A stretch of 23,051 nt of DNA from assembly GCA_903917305.1 (NCBI GenBank), contig CAIXAA010000081.1, positions 1-23,051 of the forward strand, read 5' to 3'. Shown here piece after piece: positions 16,369 to 23,051 of the stretch. The position numbers were made by a program, and so were the translations under genes. Below the pieces are notes generated by a model, which ran no database searches, had not been told where the DNA came from, and saw nothing but the letters and a program-made list of their open reading frames with translations. The stretch is from an uncultured Myxococcales bacterium. GTDB taxonomy: Bacteria > Myxococcota_A > UBA9042. The number at the start of each line of letters is the position of its first letter. Position 1 is the first letter of the stretch.

Positions 16369-17550
16369 TCAGCACCCGCCACCCTTCTTGGCGACCGAGA
16401 CGCCAGCGGGCGCGGCGGGCGCGGCGCGCACCTGAACCGGCTCTGGCGCCTGACGATTCCCAGTGAAGTAGCCGTGCAGGGCGGACTGCGTGCGGTACGC
16501 GGCCACAGCCTCCGGCGTCGGGTTGGCAGGCGGCAGGGGTGGATCGAGCACGGCCTTGGCGAACGCCGGATAGCCTCCCATCAACACGAGCACTTCCCCC
16601 GGAAACGCGCGCAACCGTTGCGCCAGCGCCTTCGAGTCGGCATTGCCGTAGACCACGACCTGCCGCGTCGTCGGCAAACTCGCAACAAACCCAGCAGGTT
16701 GACCTGTCAGGCACTGCGCGCTTCGCAGCCGCGCCGCTTTGCACTCGCCAGCCGGCCGCGCGTCGAGCAGCACCAGCGTATCCGGCGCACGCGACAGACG
16801 CGTGGCCAGGTCGATCGCCGAGATGTAGCCGAAAGGCTTGGGCATCTCCTGCGCCTGGCTCGGCTGCCAGCCCAGCGTTGCGAGGCCCAGCACCGCCAGC
16901 CCGGCCAGCGCGACGAACGTGCGGTTGCGCACGCCAAGGTTGCCGGCCGGCAGCGCCGTCTGGCCACGGCGCGCGAGGATGCGCTCGAGCGCTTCGGCCC
17001 CGAAGAAGCAGCCGACCGCCATCAGGACGACCGCGACGGCGACGGGTGCGAACGGCACGCCGACCAGCGTGTCGATGCGCGTGACGCCCATGGCGCTGGA
17101 AGTGTAGAACTTTTCCAGCCAAGGATAGAAACCGCCGAACAGGAGCGTGCCCAGGCCGACGCCGAGGTAGGTCACGAGGCCGTCGAGGTTGCCGGAGGCG
17201 GCGGCGGCGCAGGAGGTGCCGGGGCAGTAGCCGGCGACGATGAAGCCGACGCCGAGCAAGGCGCCGCCGGCGACCTGGGGCCAGAGAAATGTCTCCGGGA
17301 CAGTGACTTGCGCGAGATCGAGCACGCCCACGCCGCTCAGCACGCCGATGCCGATGGCGCAGGTGGCGATGCCCGTGAACATCACCTTGAACACGCGCAT
17401 GTTGGTGCCGTAGAACTGCGCGGCGAGCAGGGGCGCGCGGCCGAACCCGGCGCGCTCGAGCACGAAGCCGAACGCGATGCCGATGAGGGTGCCGAGGACC
17501 ATGCCGGTGGCGCGGCCGAAGAGATCGTGGGTGTAAAGCGGCAGCATCAT
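16369..17550 (-). CDS. YeeE/YedE sulfur-transport protein fused to a degenerate rhodanese domain
   Basis: A 393-residue protein. Residues about 1-190 are a multi-helix YeeE/YedE domain with the family motif VAGYCPGTSCAAAASG (Cys109, Cys114), known from thiosulfate uptake proteins such as TsuA. A further hydrophobic helix (about 210-228) leads to a rhodanese-like domain (about 242-335: ISAIDLATRLSRAPDTLVLLDARP, VVVYGNADSKALAQRL, VLMGGYPAF). The catalytic-loop position of rhodaneses, normally Cys, reads VVYGNADSKA here, so sulfurtransferase chemistry by the usual route is unlikely. The chain ends KKGGGC, a Gly-Gly-Gly-Cys tail that could carry sulfur. ATG 17550 was chosen because it overlaps the preceding stop as ATGA and has GGAGG 8 bases upstream; ATG 17556 is possible. 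Confidence 0.88.
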   Translation of the reverse strand: MMLPLYTHDLFGRATGMVLGTLIGIAFGFVLERAGFGRAPLLAAQFYGTNMRVFKVMFTGIATCAIGIGVLSGVGVLDLAQVTVPETFLWPQVAGGALLGVGFIVAGYCPGTSCAAAASGNLDGLVTYLGVGLGTLLFGGFYPWLEKFYTSSAMGVTRIDTLVGVPFAPVAVAVVLMAVGCFFGAEALERILARRGQTALPAGNLGVRNRTFVALAGLAVLGLATLGWQPSQAQEMPKPFGYISAIDLATRLSRAPDTLVLLDARPAGECKAARLRSAQCLTGQPAGFVASLPTTRQVVVYGNADSKALAQRLRAFPGEVLVLMGGYPAFAKAVLDPPLPPANPTPEAVAAYRTQSALHGYFTGNRQAPEPVQVRAAPAAPAGVSVAKKGGGC

Positions 17551-18074
17551 TTCCATTGCCTCCGCAGCAGGGGAGCGGCCAGGTAGCCGCCGCCAAAGAC
17601 CGCGAACATGAACAGCCAGGAGCCGAGGGAGAGGACGGCGCCGCCCGTCAGCGCCTGGCCGGACGTGCAGCCGCGCGCGATGCGCGAGGCGACGCCCATC
17701 AGGATGCCGCCCAGCAGCGCCAGGACGAGGCGGCGTGCGCCGGTGGCGCGCGGGCCGCGGGTGATGCTGAGCTTCATGCGGCCGGCGGCGTAGGCGCTCA
17801 TGGCGGCGCCGAGGAAGATGCCGAGGACTTCCCAGACCAGCCAGTCGTCGAGGACGGCCTTGCCCGGGCCGAAGTACTGCGAGAAGTAGCCATTGTGTTC
17901 AATGGTTTGTGGCGCAACGGCGTGCGCAGCGCTGACGGCCAGGCGCGTCGCGGCGCCGGAGGAGCCCAGGCCGTTGCCCATCACGAGGAAGGACGCGAGC
18001 AGCACGAGGCCGAGCATGAATCCGGCGAAGTAGGGGTTCCAGAATCCGGCGTCTTGGGGCGATTGGTCGGACAT
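17547..18074 (-). CDS. YeeE/YedE family membrane protein (half-size)
   Basis: A 175-residue membrane protein with about four hydrophobic helices and the motif ASRIARGCTSGQALTGGA, with Cys136, typical of the YeeE/YedE family. It is about half the length of the full transporter. The next gene encodes another YedE unit, so the two probably act as partners, each giving the conserved Cys set through which thiosulfate or persulfide sulfur is thought to be passed across the inner membrane. AAGGAG 5 bases before ATG 18074 supports the start. It follows the NrfD-type gene after 9 bases and overlaps the next gene by 4. Confidence 0.88.
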   Translation of the reverse strand: MSDQSPQDAGFWNPYFAGFMLGLVLLASFLVMGNGLGSSGAATRLAVSAAHAVAPQTIEHNGYFSQYFGPGKAVLDDWLVWEVLGIFLGAAMSAYAAGRMKLSITRGPRATGARRLVLALLGGILMGVASRIARGCTSGQALTGGAVLSLGSWLFMFAVFGGGYLAAPLLRRQWK

Positions 18075-18083
18075 TTTGGCTCC

Positions 18084-19040
18084 TTAGGGCAAGAGACGAT
18101 AGCCGCTGTCCTGGCCGGCGGCCAGCAGGATGGCCCTCAGCGCGAGGCCACCCACCAGCACCAGCGCGGGCGTTAGCGCCACGAGCGGCAAATGCCGCCG
18201 CAGTTCAAGCAGTTCCATCGCGAGCGGCACGAGCAGGCCGGTCACGACGACCAGCGACCAGAAGGCCGCCGTCCACGGACCGCCGAGCAACGCGGCGCCG
18301 GCTAGCTGCGCAGACGCGCCGCCGGAGGCGAAGCCGAGCAGCATCGCAGCAATCAGCAGCAATTCGACGAGGATGGCGGCGAGGTCCCAGCGCAGGAGCA
18401 AGGCGCGCTCCACCGCGTCCAGCTTGCACAGCAGCAGGAACGCCGCACCGGTCGACAGGCCCGAGGTCAGGAACAGTGGGCCGAGCACCGCGGAATTCCA
18501 TTGGATCCGCGCCGTCAGCGTGCCGAGCAGCAGGCCGGTGTAGACGCCCAGCCCGGCGCCGACGGCGATCGTCGTCCAGAGCACGAGGCTGCGATTCTGC
18601 TGACTCCAAGCGGCGATGCGCAGCGCCAGCCGACCCAGCAGCGGCACGCGCCGCAACGTCGTTTCCGGCAAGGAGCCCAAGGCGAGCAGCAGCCCCGCCG
18701 GATAGACCAGCAGCAGGATCCAGGCGCCCCAGGACATGGGCGAATGCGGCCGGAACGCCAGGTAGAAGCGGTAGACGTGCAGCTTGAACTCGAGGTCGAG
18801 GAACAGCGTGCCCATGCCCGCCGACAGCAGCCCGAGGGCGACCAGCGGCATCCATTGCAGCGCGGCCGACGTCGGGCGCTGCCGGCGCGTCAGCTCCAAA
18901 GCGGCTGTCAGAATCAGCAGTCCCGCCACGAGGCCGCCGAGGAACAGGTACAGCGTGATCTCCCAACCCCAGATGTGCAGCGACGGATCGATGGCGTGGT
19001 TGAGGCGCGTGGTCACGGTTTCGACGGGCAGGCGGTGCAT
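18084..19040 (-). CDS. NrfD/PsrC-type quinone-interacting membrane subunit
   Basis: A 318-residue integral membrane protein with about eight to nine helices and little outside them. It opens with HIWGWEITLYLFLGGLVAGLL and continues with LFLDLEFKLHVYRFYL and SPMSWGAWILLLVYPAGLLLA, the NrfD/PsrC quinone-site region. In polysulfide reductase this subunit (PsrC) anchors the complex and exchanges electrons with menaquinol. It follows the ferredoxin subunit after 9 bases, with GAGGGAG before the ATG, giving the usual A-B-C subunit order of a periplasmic molybdoenzyme complex. Confidence 0.92.
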   Translation of the reverse strand: MHRLPVETVTTRLNHAIDPSLHIWGWEITLYLFLGGLVAGLLILTAALELTRRQRPTSAALQWMPLVALGLLSAGMGTLFLDLEFKLHVYRFYLAFRPHSPMSWGAWILLLVYPAGLLLALGSLPETTLRRVPLLGRLALRIAAWSQQNRSLVLWTTIAVGAGLGVYTGLLLGTLTARIQWNSAVLGPLFLTSGLSTGAAFLLLCKLDAVERALLLRWDLAAILVELLLIAAMLLGFASGGASAQLAGAALLGGPWTAAFWSLVVVTGLLVPLAMELLELRRHLPLVALTPALVLVGGLALRAILLAAGQDSGYRLLP

Positions 19041-19049
19041 GGCGCTCCC

Positions 19050-19592
19050 TCAAGTCAGGAAAAAGACGTTCGGCTCGGCGCCGGTCTCGGGATGGTTGAC
19101 CTTGGCGCGGCGCGTGCGCAGCAGCTGCGCCACCTCCGACGAAGGGTCGTTCGCGTCGCCGAAGTGCAGCGTGCGTGTCGGACAAATCCCCACGCAAGCA
19201 GGCAGTTCGCCGCGCTGGACGCGGTGCAGGCAGAACGTGCACTTATCCACGTAGCCGTCCGGATGCACGTAGCGGGCGTCGTACGGGCAGGCGGCGATGC
19301 ACGCCTTGCAGCCGGTGCACTTGTGGTGGCTGACCAGGACGACGCCGCCTTCGCTGACGTGGCTGGCGCCGGTCGGGCACGCGTCGACGCACGGCGCGCC
19401 GGAGCAGTGGTTGCAGCGCTCCGAGCGGATCTCCGCGCGCAGGTTGGGGAAGATCCCGAAGATGTCCTCGACGATCCAGTCGCGGCAGTAGCCGTCGGGC
19501 ACGTTGTTCTCGGATTTGCACGCCAAGACGCAGGCTTTGCAGCCGACGCACAGGCGCGTGTCCACGACCATGACGTAGCGCTTGCTGCTCAT
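19050..19592 (-). CDS. Four-cluster [4Fe-4S] electron-transfer subunit (PsrB/NrfC/DmsB-like)
   Basis: A 180-residue ferredoxin-type subunit. Sixteen Cys arrange as four [4Fe-4S] cluster sets: 15/18/21/25, 60/63/68/72, 92/95/98/102 and 118/121/133/137. Clear motifs are CVGCKACVLACK, CTGCKACIAACPYDAR and CTFC followed by PACVGICPT. It has no signal peptide of its own, as expected for a subunit carried out with its Tat-exported catalytic partner. Its ATG overlaps the stop of the molybdoenzyme gene (ATGA). It relays electrons between the molybdenum subunit and the membrane subunit. Confidence 0.94.
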   Translation of the reverse strand: MSSKRYVMVVDTRLCVGCKACVLACKSENNVPDGYCRDWIVEDIFGIFPNLRAEIRSERCNHCSGAPCVDACPTGASHVSEGGVVLVSHHKCTGCKACIAACPYDARYVHPDGYVDKCTFCLHRVQRGELPACVGICPTRTLHFGDANDPSSEVAQLLRTRRAKVNHPETGAEPNVFFLT

Positions 19593-21802
19593 GCCGTCAC
19601 CTTCTCGATCTGCACGAAATTCACGTTCATGCCGGTGCCGCCCATCAGCGGGTCGATGCGGACGCGCGTCATCAAGGCCGCGTCATCGGCGCCGCGCCCT
19701 TTCGCGAATCGCAAGCCATTGGATTTGTGGCCATACCCGTGAACCAGGAACACGCAGTCGGTGCGGATGCGCTGCGTGGCCTTGAGGCGCACCGGACCTG
19801 ATTTCGCGCCGTCCTGGTTGACCAGCCACACGCGCTCGCCGTTTTGCAGGCCGCGCTCCTGCGCGATGGCGGCGTTGAGCCACAGCTCGTTCTCGCTGAA
19901 CACTTCGGAGAGAAAGCGGTTGTTCGTCGTGCGGCCGAAGGTGTGCGTCGGCGTGCGGCCCATCAGCAGGCGGAACTGCCCGGCAGGCGGCTCCTCCGGC
20001 GGCGTGTACTTGGGCAGCGGATCGAGGCCGGCGTCGGCCAACTGCTTGGACCACAACTCGATCTTCTTGGACGGCGTGGGAAAGGCCGGCTCGAGCCCCT
20101 CCTCGATGAACACCGGCTTGTGCGGCGCCACGTGCACGCCGACCTTCTTGAGCTTCGCGACGTCGAAGCCGCCAGCCTCCAACCTCTTCTTGACCATCGC
20201 GCCGGCGTCCTCCCACGGGAAGAACTCGGCTAGATTCATGCGCTTGGCCAGCTCCTTGGCGATCCAGGAGCCCGGCTTGGAATCGAACATCGGCGCGACG
20301 ACCGGCTGGCGGATGGCGATGTACGGCTCCTTGTAGGGCGTGACCGCCACGTCGTCCCAGCGCTCCAGGTAGGTCGCCTCCGGGAAGACGACATCGGCAT
20401 AGCCCGTGATTTCAGCAGGAAGCACGTCGATCGCCAGGATGAAGTCCAGGTGCTCCATCGCCGCAATCGTCTTTCGGGGCTCCGGCAGTGCCTGCATCAG
20501 GTTGGTGCCGTACACGATCCAGCCCTTGATGTCGTACGCCGCCGTGCCCGGGAAGCTCGCGTCGCGCAGGCCATGCGCCAGCGTCTCGTCGGCAAAGGGA
20601 TACGCCACGCCTTTGGGCTTGTCCGGCGCGGGCTTGGGCTTGTGCGCGTAGGCCGGCACGCCGGGATACTTGGGCACGCCGAGCTTGGTCGGCAGGTAGA
20701 AGCCGCCCCTGCGACCGTAACTGCCGACCAGCGCATTGAGCATCGCCATCGCCCGCGCGCGCTGCGCATCGTCGCCGTACCAGGCCGTGTGCCGACCGGG
20801 ATGGATCAGCGACGCGGGCCGCGCGCCGGCGATGAAACGTCCTGTTTCAACGATCAGCTCCGGCGCGATGCCGGTCTCGACCGCCGCCCACTCCGGCGTC
20901 TTGTCCAGGAGGTACGCGGTCAGTTCCTCCAGCCCGGTGGCGTACTGCTCCAGGTAGTCGCGGTCGTACAACTTCTCCTGCACGATCACATGCATCCACG
21001 CGAGCAGCAGCGCGATGTCCGTCCCCGGCTTGATCGGCAGCCAGTACTTCGCCTTGCCCGCCGCCGTCGAGAAGCGCGGATCGACGACGACCAGTTGCGC
21101 GCCGCGCGAGATCGCGGTGGCGAACTCCTGAACCTGGGTATTGTGCATGTTCTCGCCGAGGTGCGAGCCAATCAGCGTGATGACGCGGCTGTTCTCCAGG
21201 TCGATCGTCTCCGGCGACCCGACCGGCGCGCCGAACGTCAGCTGGAAGCCGACTTCGCGGCCGCCGCGGCACTGCGCATAGGATGGCGCGCCGACGTTGT
21301 CGGAACCATAGGCATTGAGCAGGTGCTTGAAGAAGGAGCCACCAAAGCCATGGCTGAACAGCGCCACCGCCTCCGGACCGTGCTTTTCCTTGATCTCCAA
21401 CAGCTTCTTCGCCGTGAAGTCCAGCGCCTCGTCCCAGCTGACCTCCTCGAAGTGCTGGGAACCGCGCGGACCGCGCCGGATGAGCGGCTTCTTCAAGCGA
21501 TCCGGGTCGTACAGCAGCCCCACGCCGCCGGTGCCGCGCGGACACAGGTGGCCCAGCGACAGCGGATGCGCGGGATTCCCCACGATCTTGGTCACATGCC
21601 CGTGCTTGACGTGCGCCAGCACGCCGCACTTCCAGAAGCACAGCTCGCACAGCGTCGGCACGACGGTGTCGCCATCGGTGCCCGGATTCGCGACGGGATC
21701 GCCATCCAAACCCCAGATTTTGCTGGTCAAGCCCGAGGCCAGGGCCGTGGCGCCGACCGCCGCGCTACTGATCTTGAGGAAGTCTCGTCGGGTGAGGGGC
21801 AT
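19589..21802 (-). CDS. Molybdopterin oxidoreductase catalytic subunit, PsrA/PhsA-like, Tat-exported
   Basis: A 737-residue enzyme of the DMSO reductase family, close in length to polysulfide and thiosulfate reductases. The Tat signal is TRRDFLKISSAAVGATALA. Cys52, Cys55, Cys59 and Cys87 (CELCFWKC, then LCPRG) hold an N-terminal [4Fe-4S] cluster. Cys178 in SYAQCRGG is placed as the molybdenum ligand, as in PsrA-type enzymes. PRFSTAAGKAKYWLPIKPGTD is a cofactor-binding stretch, and the MGD-binding C-terminal domain starts near RLLMGRTPTHTFGRTTNN. ATG 21802 has GGAG 7 bases upstream. The YedE and rhodanese-like partners downstream favour a sulfur substrate (polysulfide, thiosulfate, elemental sulfur), but arsenic- or selenium-oxyanion enzymes share this architecture and cannot be excluded by eye. 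Confidence 0.92.
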   Translation of the reverse strand: MPLTRRDFLKISSAAVGATALASGLTSKIWGLDGDPVANPGTDGDTVVPTLCELCFWKCGVLAHVKHGHVTKIVGNPAHPLSLGHLCPRGTGGVGLLYDPDRLKKPLIRRGPRGSQHFEEVSWDEALDFTAKKLLEIKEKHGPEAVALFSHGFGGSFFKHLLNAYGSDNVGAPSYAQCRGGREVGFQLTFGAPVGSPETIDLENSRVITLIGSHLGENMHNTQVQEFATAISRGAQLVVVDPRFSTAAGKAKYWLPIKPGTDIALLLAWMHVIVQEKLYDRDYLEQYATGLEELTAYLLDKTPEWAAVETGIAPELIVETGRFIAGARPASLIHPGRHTAWYGDDAQRARAMAMLNALVGSYGRRGGFYLPTKLGVPKYPGVPAYAHKPKPAPDKPKGVAYPFADETLAHGLRDASFPGTAAYDIKGWIVYGTNLMQALPEPRKTIAAMEHLDFILAIDVLPAEITGYADVVFPEATYLERWDDVAVTPYKEPYIAIRQPVVAPMFDSKPGSWIAKELAKRMNLAEFFPWEDAGAMVKKRLEAGGFDVAKLKKVGVHVAPHKPVFIEEGLEPAFPTPSKKIELWSKQLADAGLDPLPKYTPPEEPPAGQFRLLMGRTPTHTFGRTTNNRFLSEVFSENELWLNAAIAQERGLQNGERVWLVNQDGAKSGPVRLKATQRIRTDCVFLVHGYGHKSNGLRFAKGRGADDAALMTRVRIDPLMGGTGMNVNFVQIEKVTA

Positions 21803-21846
21803 CGCTGTTCTCCGCTGTCGAGGACCGCAGTCCTGCGCAGGGAAGT

Positions 21847-21862
21847 AGCAGGAAGCGTGCCA
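21847..21862 (-). promoter_or_regulatory. Sigma-54 (-24/-12) promoter of the molybdoenzyme operon
   Basis: On the minus strand the bases read TGGCACGCTTCCTGCT. Compared with the consensus TGGCAC-N5-TTGCA/T this keeps all of the -24 block, the exact 10-base distance from GG to GC, and the -12 GC; only one T of the -12 block is C. Transcription would start near 21836, giving a leader of about 34 bases to ATG 21802 and its ribosome binding site. The orientation and place are right for the operon. Confidence 0.8.
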
Positions 21863-21945
21863 TGAACGCCACGCGCCACAACATGGTGCAACTACTGGCG
21901 TATGGCTGAGCGGAGAGCAAGAGGCGGCGGCGGGATTGCTTCAAA

Positions 21946-21974
21946 TGAAACACAACGTTCCAGAAGGTGTTTCA
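21946..21974. promoter_or_regulatory. Inverted repeat, likely enhancer site for a sigma-54 activator
   Basis: TGAAACAC (21946-21953) and GTGTTTCA (21967-21974) are perfect inverted copies with a 13-base spacer, so the half-sites lie on one face of the helix (centre to centre 21 bases). The centre is about 99 bases upstream of the -24 element on the minus strand, a normal enhancer distance. The site sits in the 254-base gap before the molybdoenzyme gene. Binding by the activator encoded at 13128-14528 is inference. Confidence 0.6.
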
Positions 21975-22056
21975 AACGCCGCTCGCCAGCCGCACGCCCG
22001 TCACCACCTGCGCCGCATCCGCTTGCAGGCCGCTGCACCGTCAAGTCGGCGAAGGA

Positions 22057-22278
22057 TCAGGACTTGCCGGATCCCTTGGCGGCCGGGCACGTGCTCAAGC
22101 CAAAGACCGTGTAGAGCGGACAACTTCCGATGGCGCCCGTCAAGATGGGCACCACGCCGACGAACCCCCAGGGCGTCTGCGGGCCGACGAAGGCGAGGCT
22201 CAGCAAGCCCAGGCCGAGCGACACGCGCAGGACGCGATCGAGCGTGTGTTCATTGTTCGGAAACAGCTTGGTCCACAT
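22057..22278 (-). CDS. DUF2892 (YgaP-type) small inner-membrane protein
   Basis: A 73-residue protein with two hydrophobic helices. The pattern NEHTLDRVLRVSLGLGLLSL, a Gly/Pro turn, VGVVPILTGAIGSCPLYTVFGLSTC is typical of DUF2892, the membrane part also found attached to rhodanese in YgaP. The two Cys in GSCPLYTVFGLSTCP are the conserved ones of this family. GGAGG 4 bases before ATG 22278 supports the start. It lies on the same strand as the sulfur operon, 254 bases upstream of it, so it probably has its own promoter. A role with sulfur metabolism is suggested by family and neighbourhood only. Confidence 0.88.
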   Translation of the reverse strand: MWTKLFPNNEHTLDRVLRVSLGLGLLSLAFVGPQTPWGFVGVVPILTGAIGSCPLYTVFGLSTCPAAKGSGKS

Positions 22279-22480
22279 GGTTCCTCCGTCATTGTCCGTT
22301 GTTCGGCGGCATCGCCGGACGAGGTGGCGACCAGGCAGGACGCCGGCGCGCAGGGAGTAGGAGCCGGGCCGTGCCGGAAGGGTTCACAGGCGTGCCATAC
22401 TCGCGTGGGCTGCGGAACCCTTGCCGCCGCTCGTGGCTCGCATGCAGCGGCTCGCCCCTGCCGCGGCCGAGGAGCACCGG

Positions 22481-23051
22481 ATGTCCTGGTTCCTGGCGAC
22501 GATCTACGACGGCTTCATGCGCAAGACCGAAGCCGCCGGGCTTGGCGATTGGCGGCGCGAGCTGCTCGCGACCGCGGGTGGCGACGTCCTGGAGGTGGGG
22601 GCGGGGACCGGCGTCAACCTGCCCTGCTACGGCCCCGCCGTGCACAGGCTCGTGCTCACGGAGCCCGACCGGCGGATGCGCGCGCTGCTGGAGAAACGCG
22701 CGGCGGCGACGCGACCTGCGGACGCGAGGCTGGAAGTGCTGGCGGCGTCGGTCGAGCGGTTGCCGTTCGAGGACGCGGCGTTCGACGCGGTGGTGGCGAC
22801 GCTGGTGCTGTGCTCGGTGGGCGATCCGGCGGGCGCGCTGGCCGAGGTCCGTCGCGTGCTGCGGCCGGGTGGCAGGTTCTACTTCCTGGAGCACGTGGCG
22901 TCCGAGGACGTGGGCCGGCTGCGTTGGCAGCAGCGCATCGAGCCGCTGTGGAAGCGCGTCGCGGACAACTGCCACCTCGCGCGCCGCACCGAGCAGGCGA
23001 TCGCCGAGGCGGGCTTCACCATCGAATGGGCCCAACGGCAGAGCATGCGCA
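22481..23051 (+). CDS. Class I SAM-dependent methyltransferase, 5' part
   Basis: The frame runs off the window with 190 residues visible. GDVLEVGAGTGVNLP (about 34-48) is the SAM-binding motif I, TEPDRRM supplies the acidic ribose contact (Glu61), ERLPFEDAAFDAVVATLVLCSV is motif II/post-I of the Methyltransf_11/UbiE type, and RRVLRPGGRFYFLEHV is motif III. The substrate cannot be told; relatives methylate quinones, phospholipids or small molecules. GAGGAG 6 bases before ATG 22481 supports that start over an in-frame ATG at 22442. It is divergent from the DUF2892 gene across 202 bases in which I see no further gene. Confidence 0.87.
   Translation, partial: MSWFLATIYDGFMRKTEAAGLGDWRRELLATAGGDVLEVGAGTGVNLPCYGPAVHRLVLTEPDRRMRALLEKRAAATRPADARLEVLAASVERLPFEDAAFDAVVATLVLCSVGDPAGALAEVRRVLRPGGRFYFLEHVASEDVGRLRWQQRIEPLWKRVADNCHLARRTEQAIAEAGFTIEWAQRQSMR

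Noticed and set aside
15598..17586. Long plus-strand open frame (about 660 codons) over the cytochrome and YedE genes
   Set aside because: Its protein is low-complexity and Arg/Ala-rich, and the opposite strand encodes conserved heme and YedE motifs.
20833..20849. TGAAAC-N5-GTTTCA inside the molybdoenzyme gene, similar half-site to the upstream repeat
   Set aside because: The spacer (5 versus 13 bases) puts half-sites on a different helical phase, and the bases encode a normal stretch (ETGRFIAG); probably chance.
21765..21953. Small minus-strand open frame before the molybdoenzyme gene
   Set aside because: It covers the sigma-54 promoter and the enhancer-like repeat, has no visible homology, and overlaps the Tat signal region of the real gene in another frame.

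Overview
Organism: the DNA is GC-rich, with strong GGAGG-type ribosome binding sites, ATGA gene overlaps and long spurious antisense frames. It encodes several secreted lipoproteins with Asp/Ala/Ser-rich linkers, a sigma-54 enhancer-binding activator and a multiheme cytochrome with a molybdoenzyme operon. This mix suggests a Gram-negative bacterium with anaerobic respiratory capacity, most like Myxococcota or other former Deltaproteobacteria. That placement is inference; there is no rRNA or marker gene to settle it. I see no IS element, phage gene, tRNA, rRNA or CRISPR array. Layout, left part: positions 2-622 hold the 3' end of a PreA-type dihydropyrimidine dehydrogenase gene. It converges on an NCS1 nucleobase/hydantoin permease (606-2153, minus), which suggests pyrimidine or hydantoin salvage. 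A secreted protein of unknown function follows (2242-3231, minus). At 3322-3467 is a clear cobalamin riboswitch on the plus strand. It is followed by a hairpin that buries the Shine-Dalgarno sequence (3604-3635) of a two-gene unit encoding a duplicated-domain lipoprotein and a second exported, probably lipidated protein. No B12 transport or synthesis gene is present, so this looks like an unassigned surface module under B12 control. Layout, middle part: a MOSC protein (minus) is divergent from an Rrf2 regulator, which is followed by cysteine synthase. Next is a translationally coupled pair: a 619-residue fusion of a serine-hydroxymethyltransferase-like PLP domain to a class II aldolase domain (the architecture known from fluorothreonine transaldolase), then a serine/threonine dehydratase-like PLP enzyme. 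A GH5 lipoprotein resembling endoglycoceramidases lies convergent to them. Layout, right part: mobB-mobA (molybdenum cofactor guanylylation) are divergent from a sigma-54 activator at 13128-14528. Facing it is a six-gene minus-strand operon starting at 21802: Tat-exported molybdopterin oxidoreductase (PsrA/PhsA-like), four-cluster ferredoxin subunit, NrfD/PsrC membrane subunit, two YeeE/YedE sulfur-transport proteins (the second fused to a rhodanese-like domain without its cysteine), and a cytochrome with about twelve hemes. Upstream of the operon are a good sigma-54 promoter (21847-21862) and an 8-bp inverted repeat (21946-21974) placed like an enhancer site. A DUF2892 membrane protein and the start of a SAM methyltransferase end the window. 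How it fits: mobA/mobB supply the cofactor form used by the molybdoenzyme. The YedE proteins and rhodanese-like domain point to a sulfur compound (polysulfide, thiosulfate or sulfur) as substrate. The sigma-54 activator is the obvious candidate regulator of the operon.
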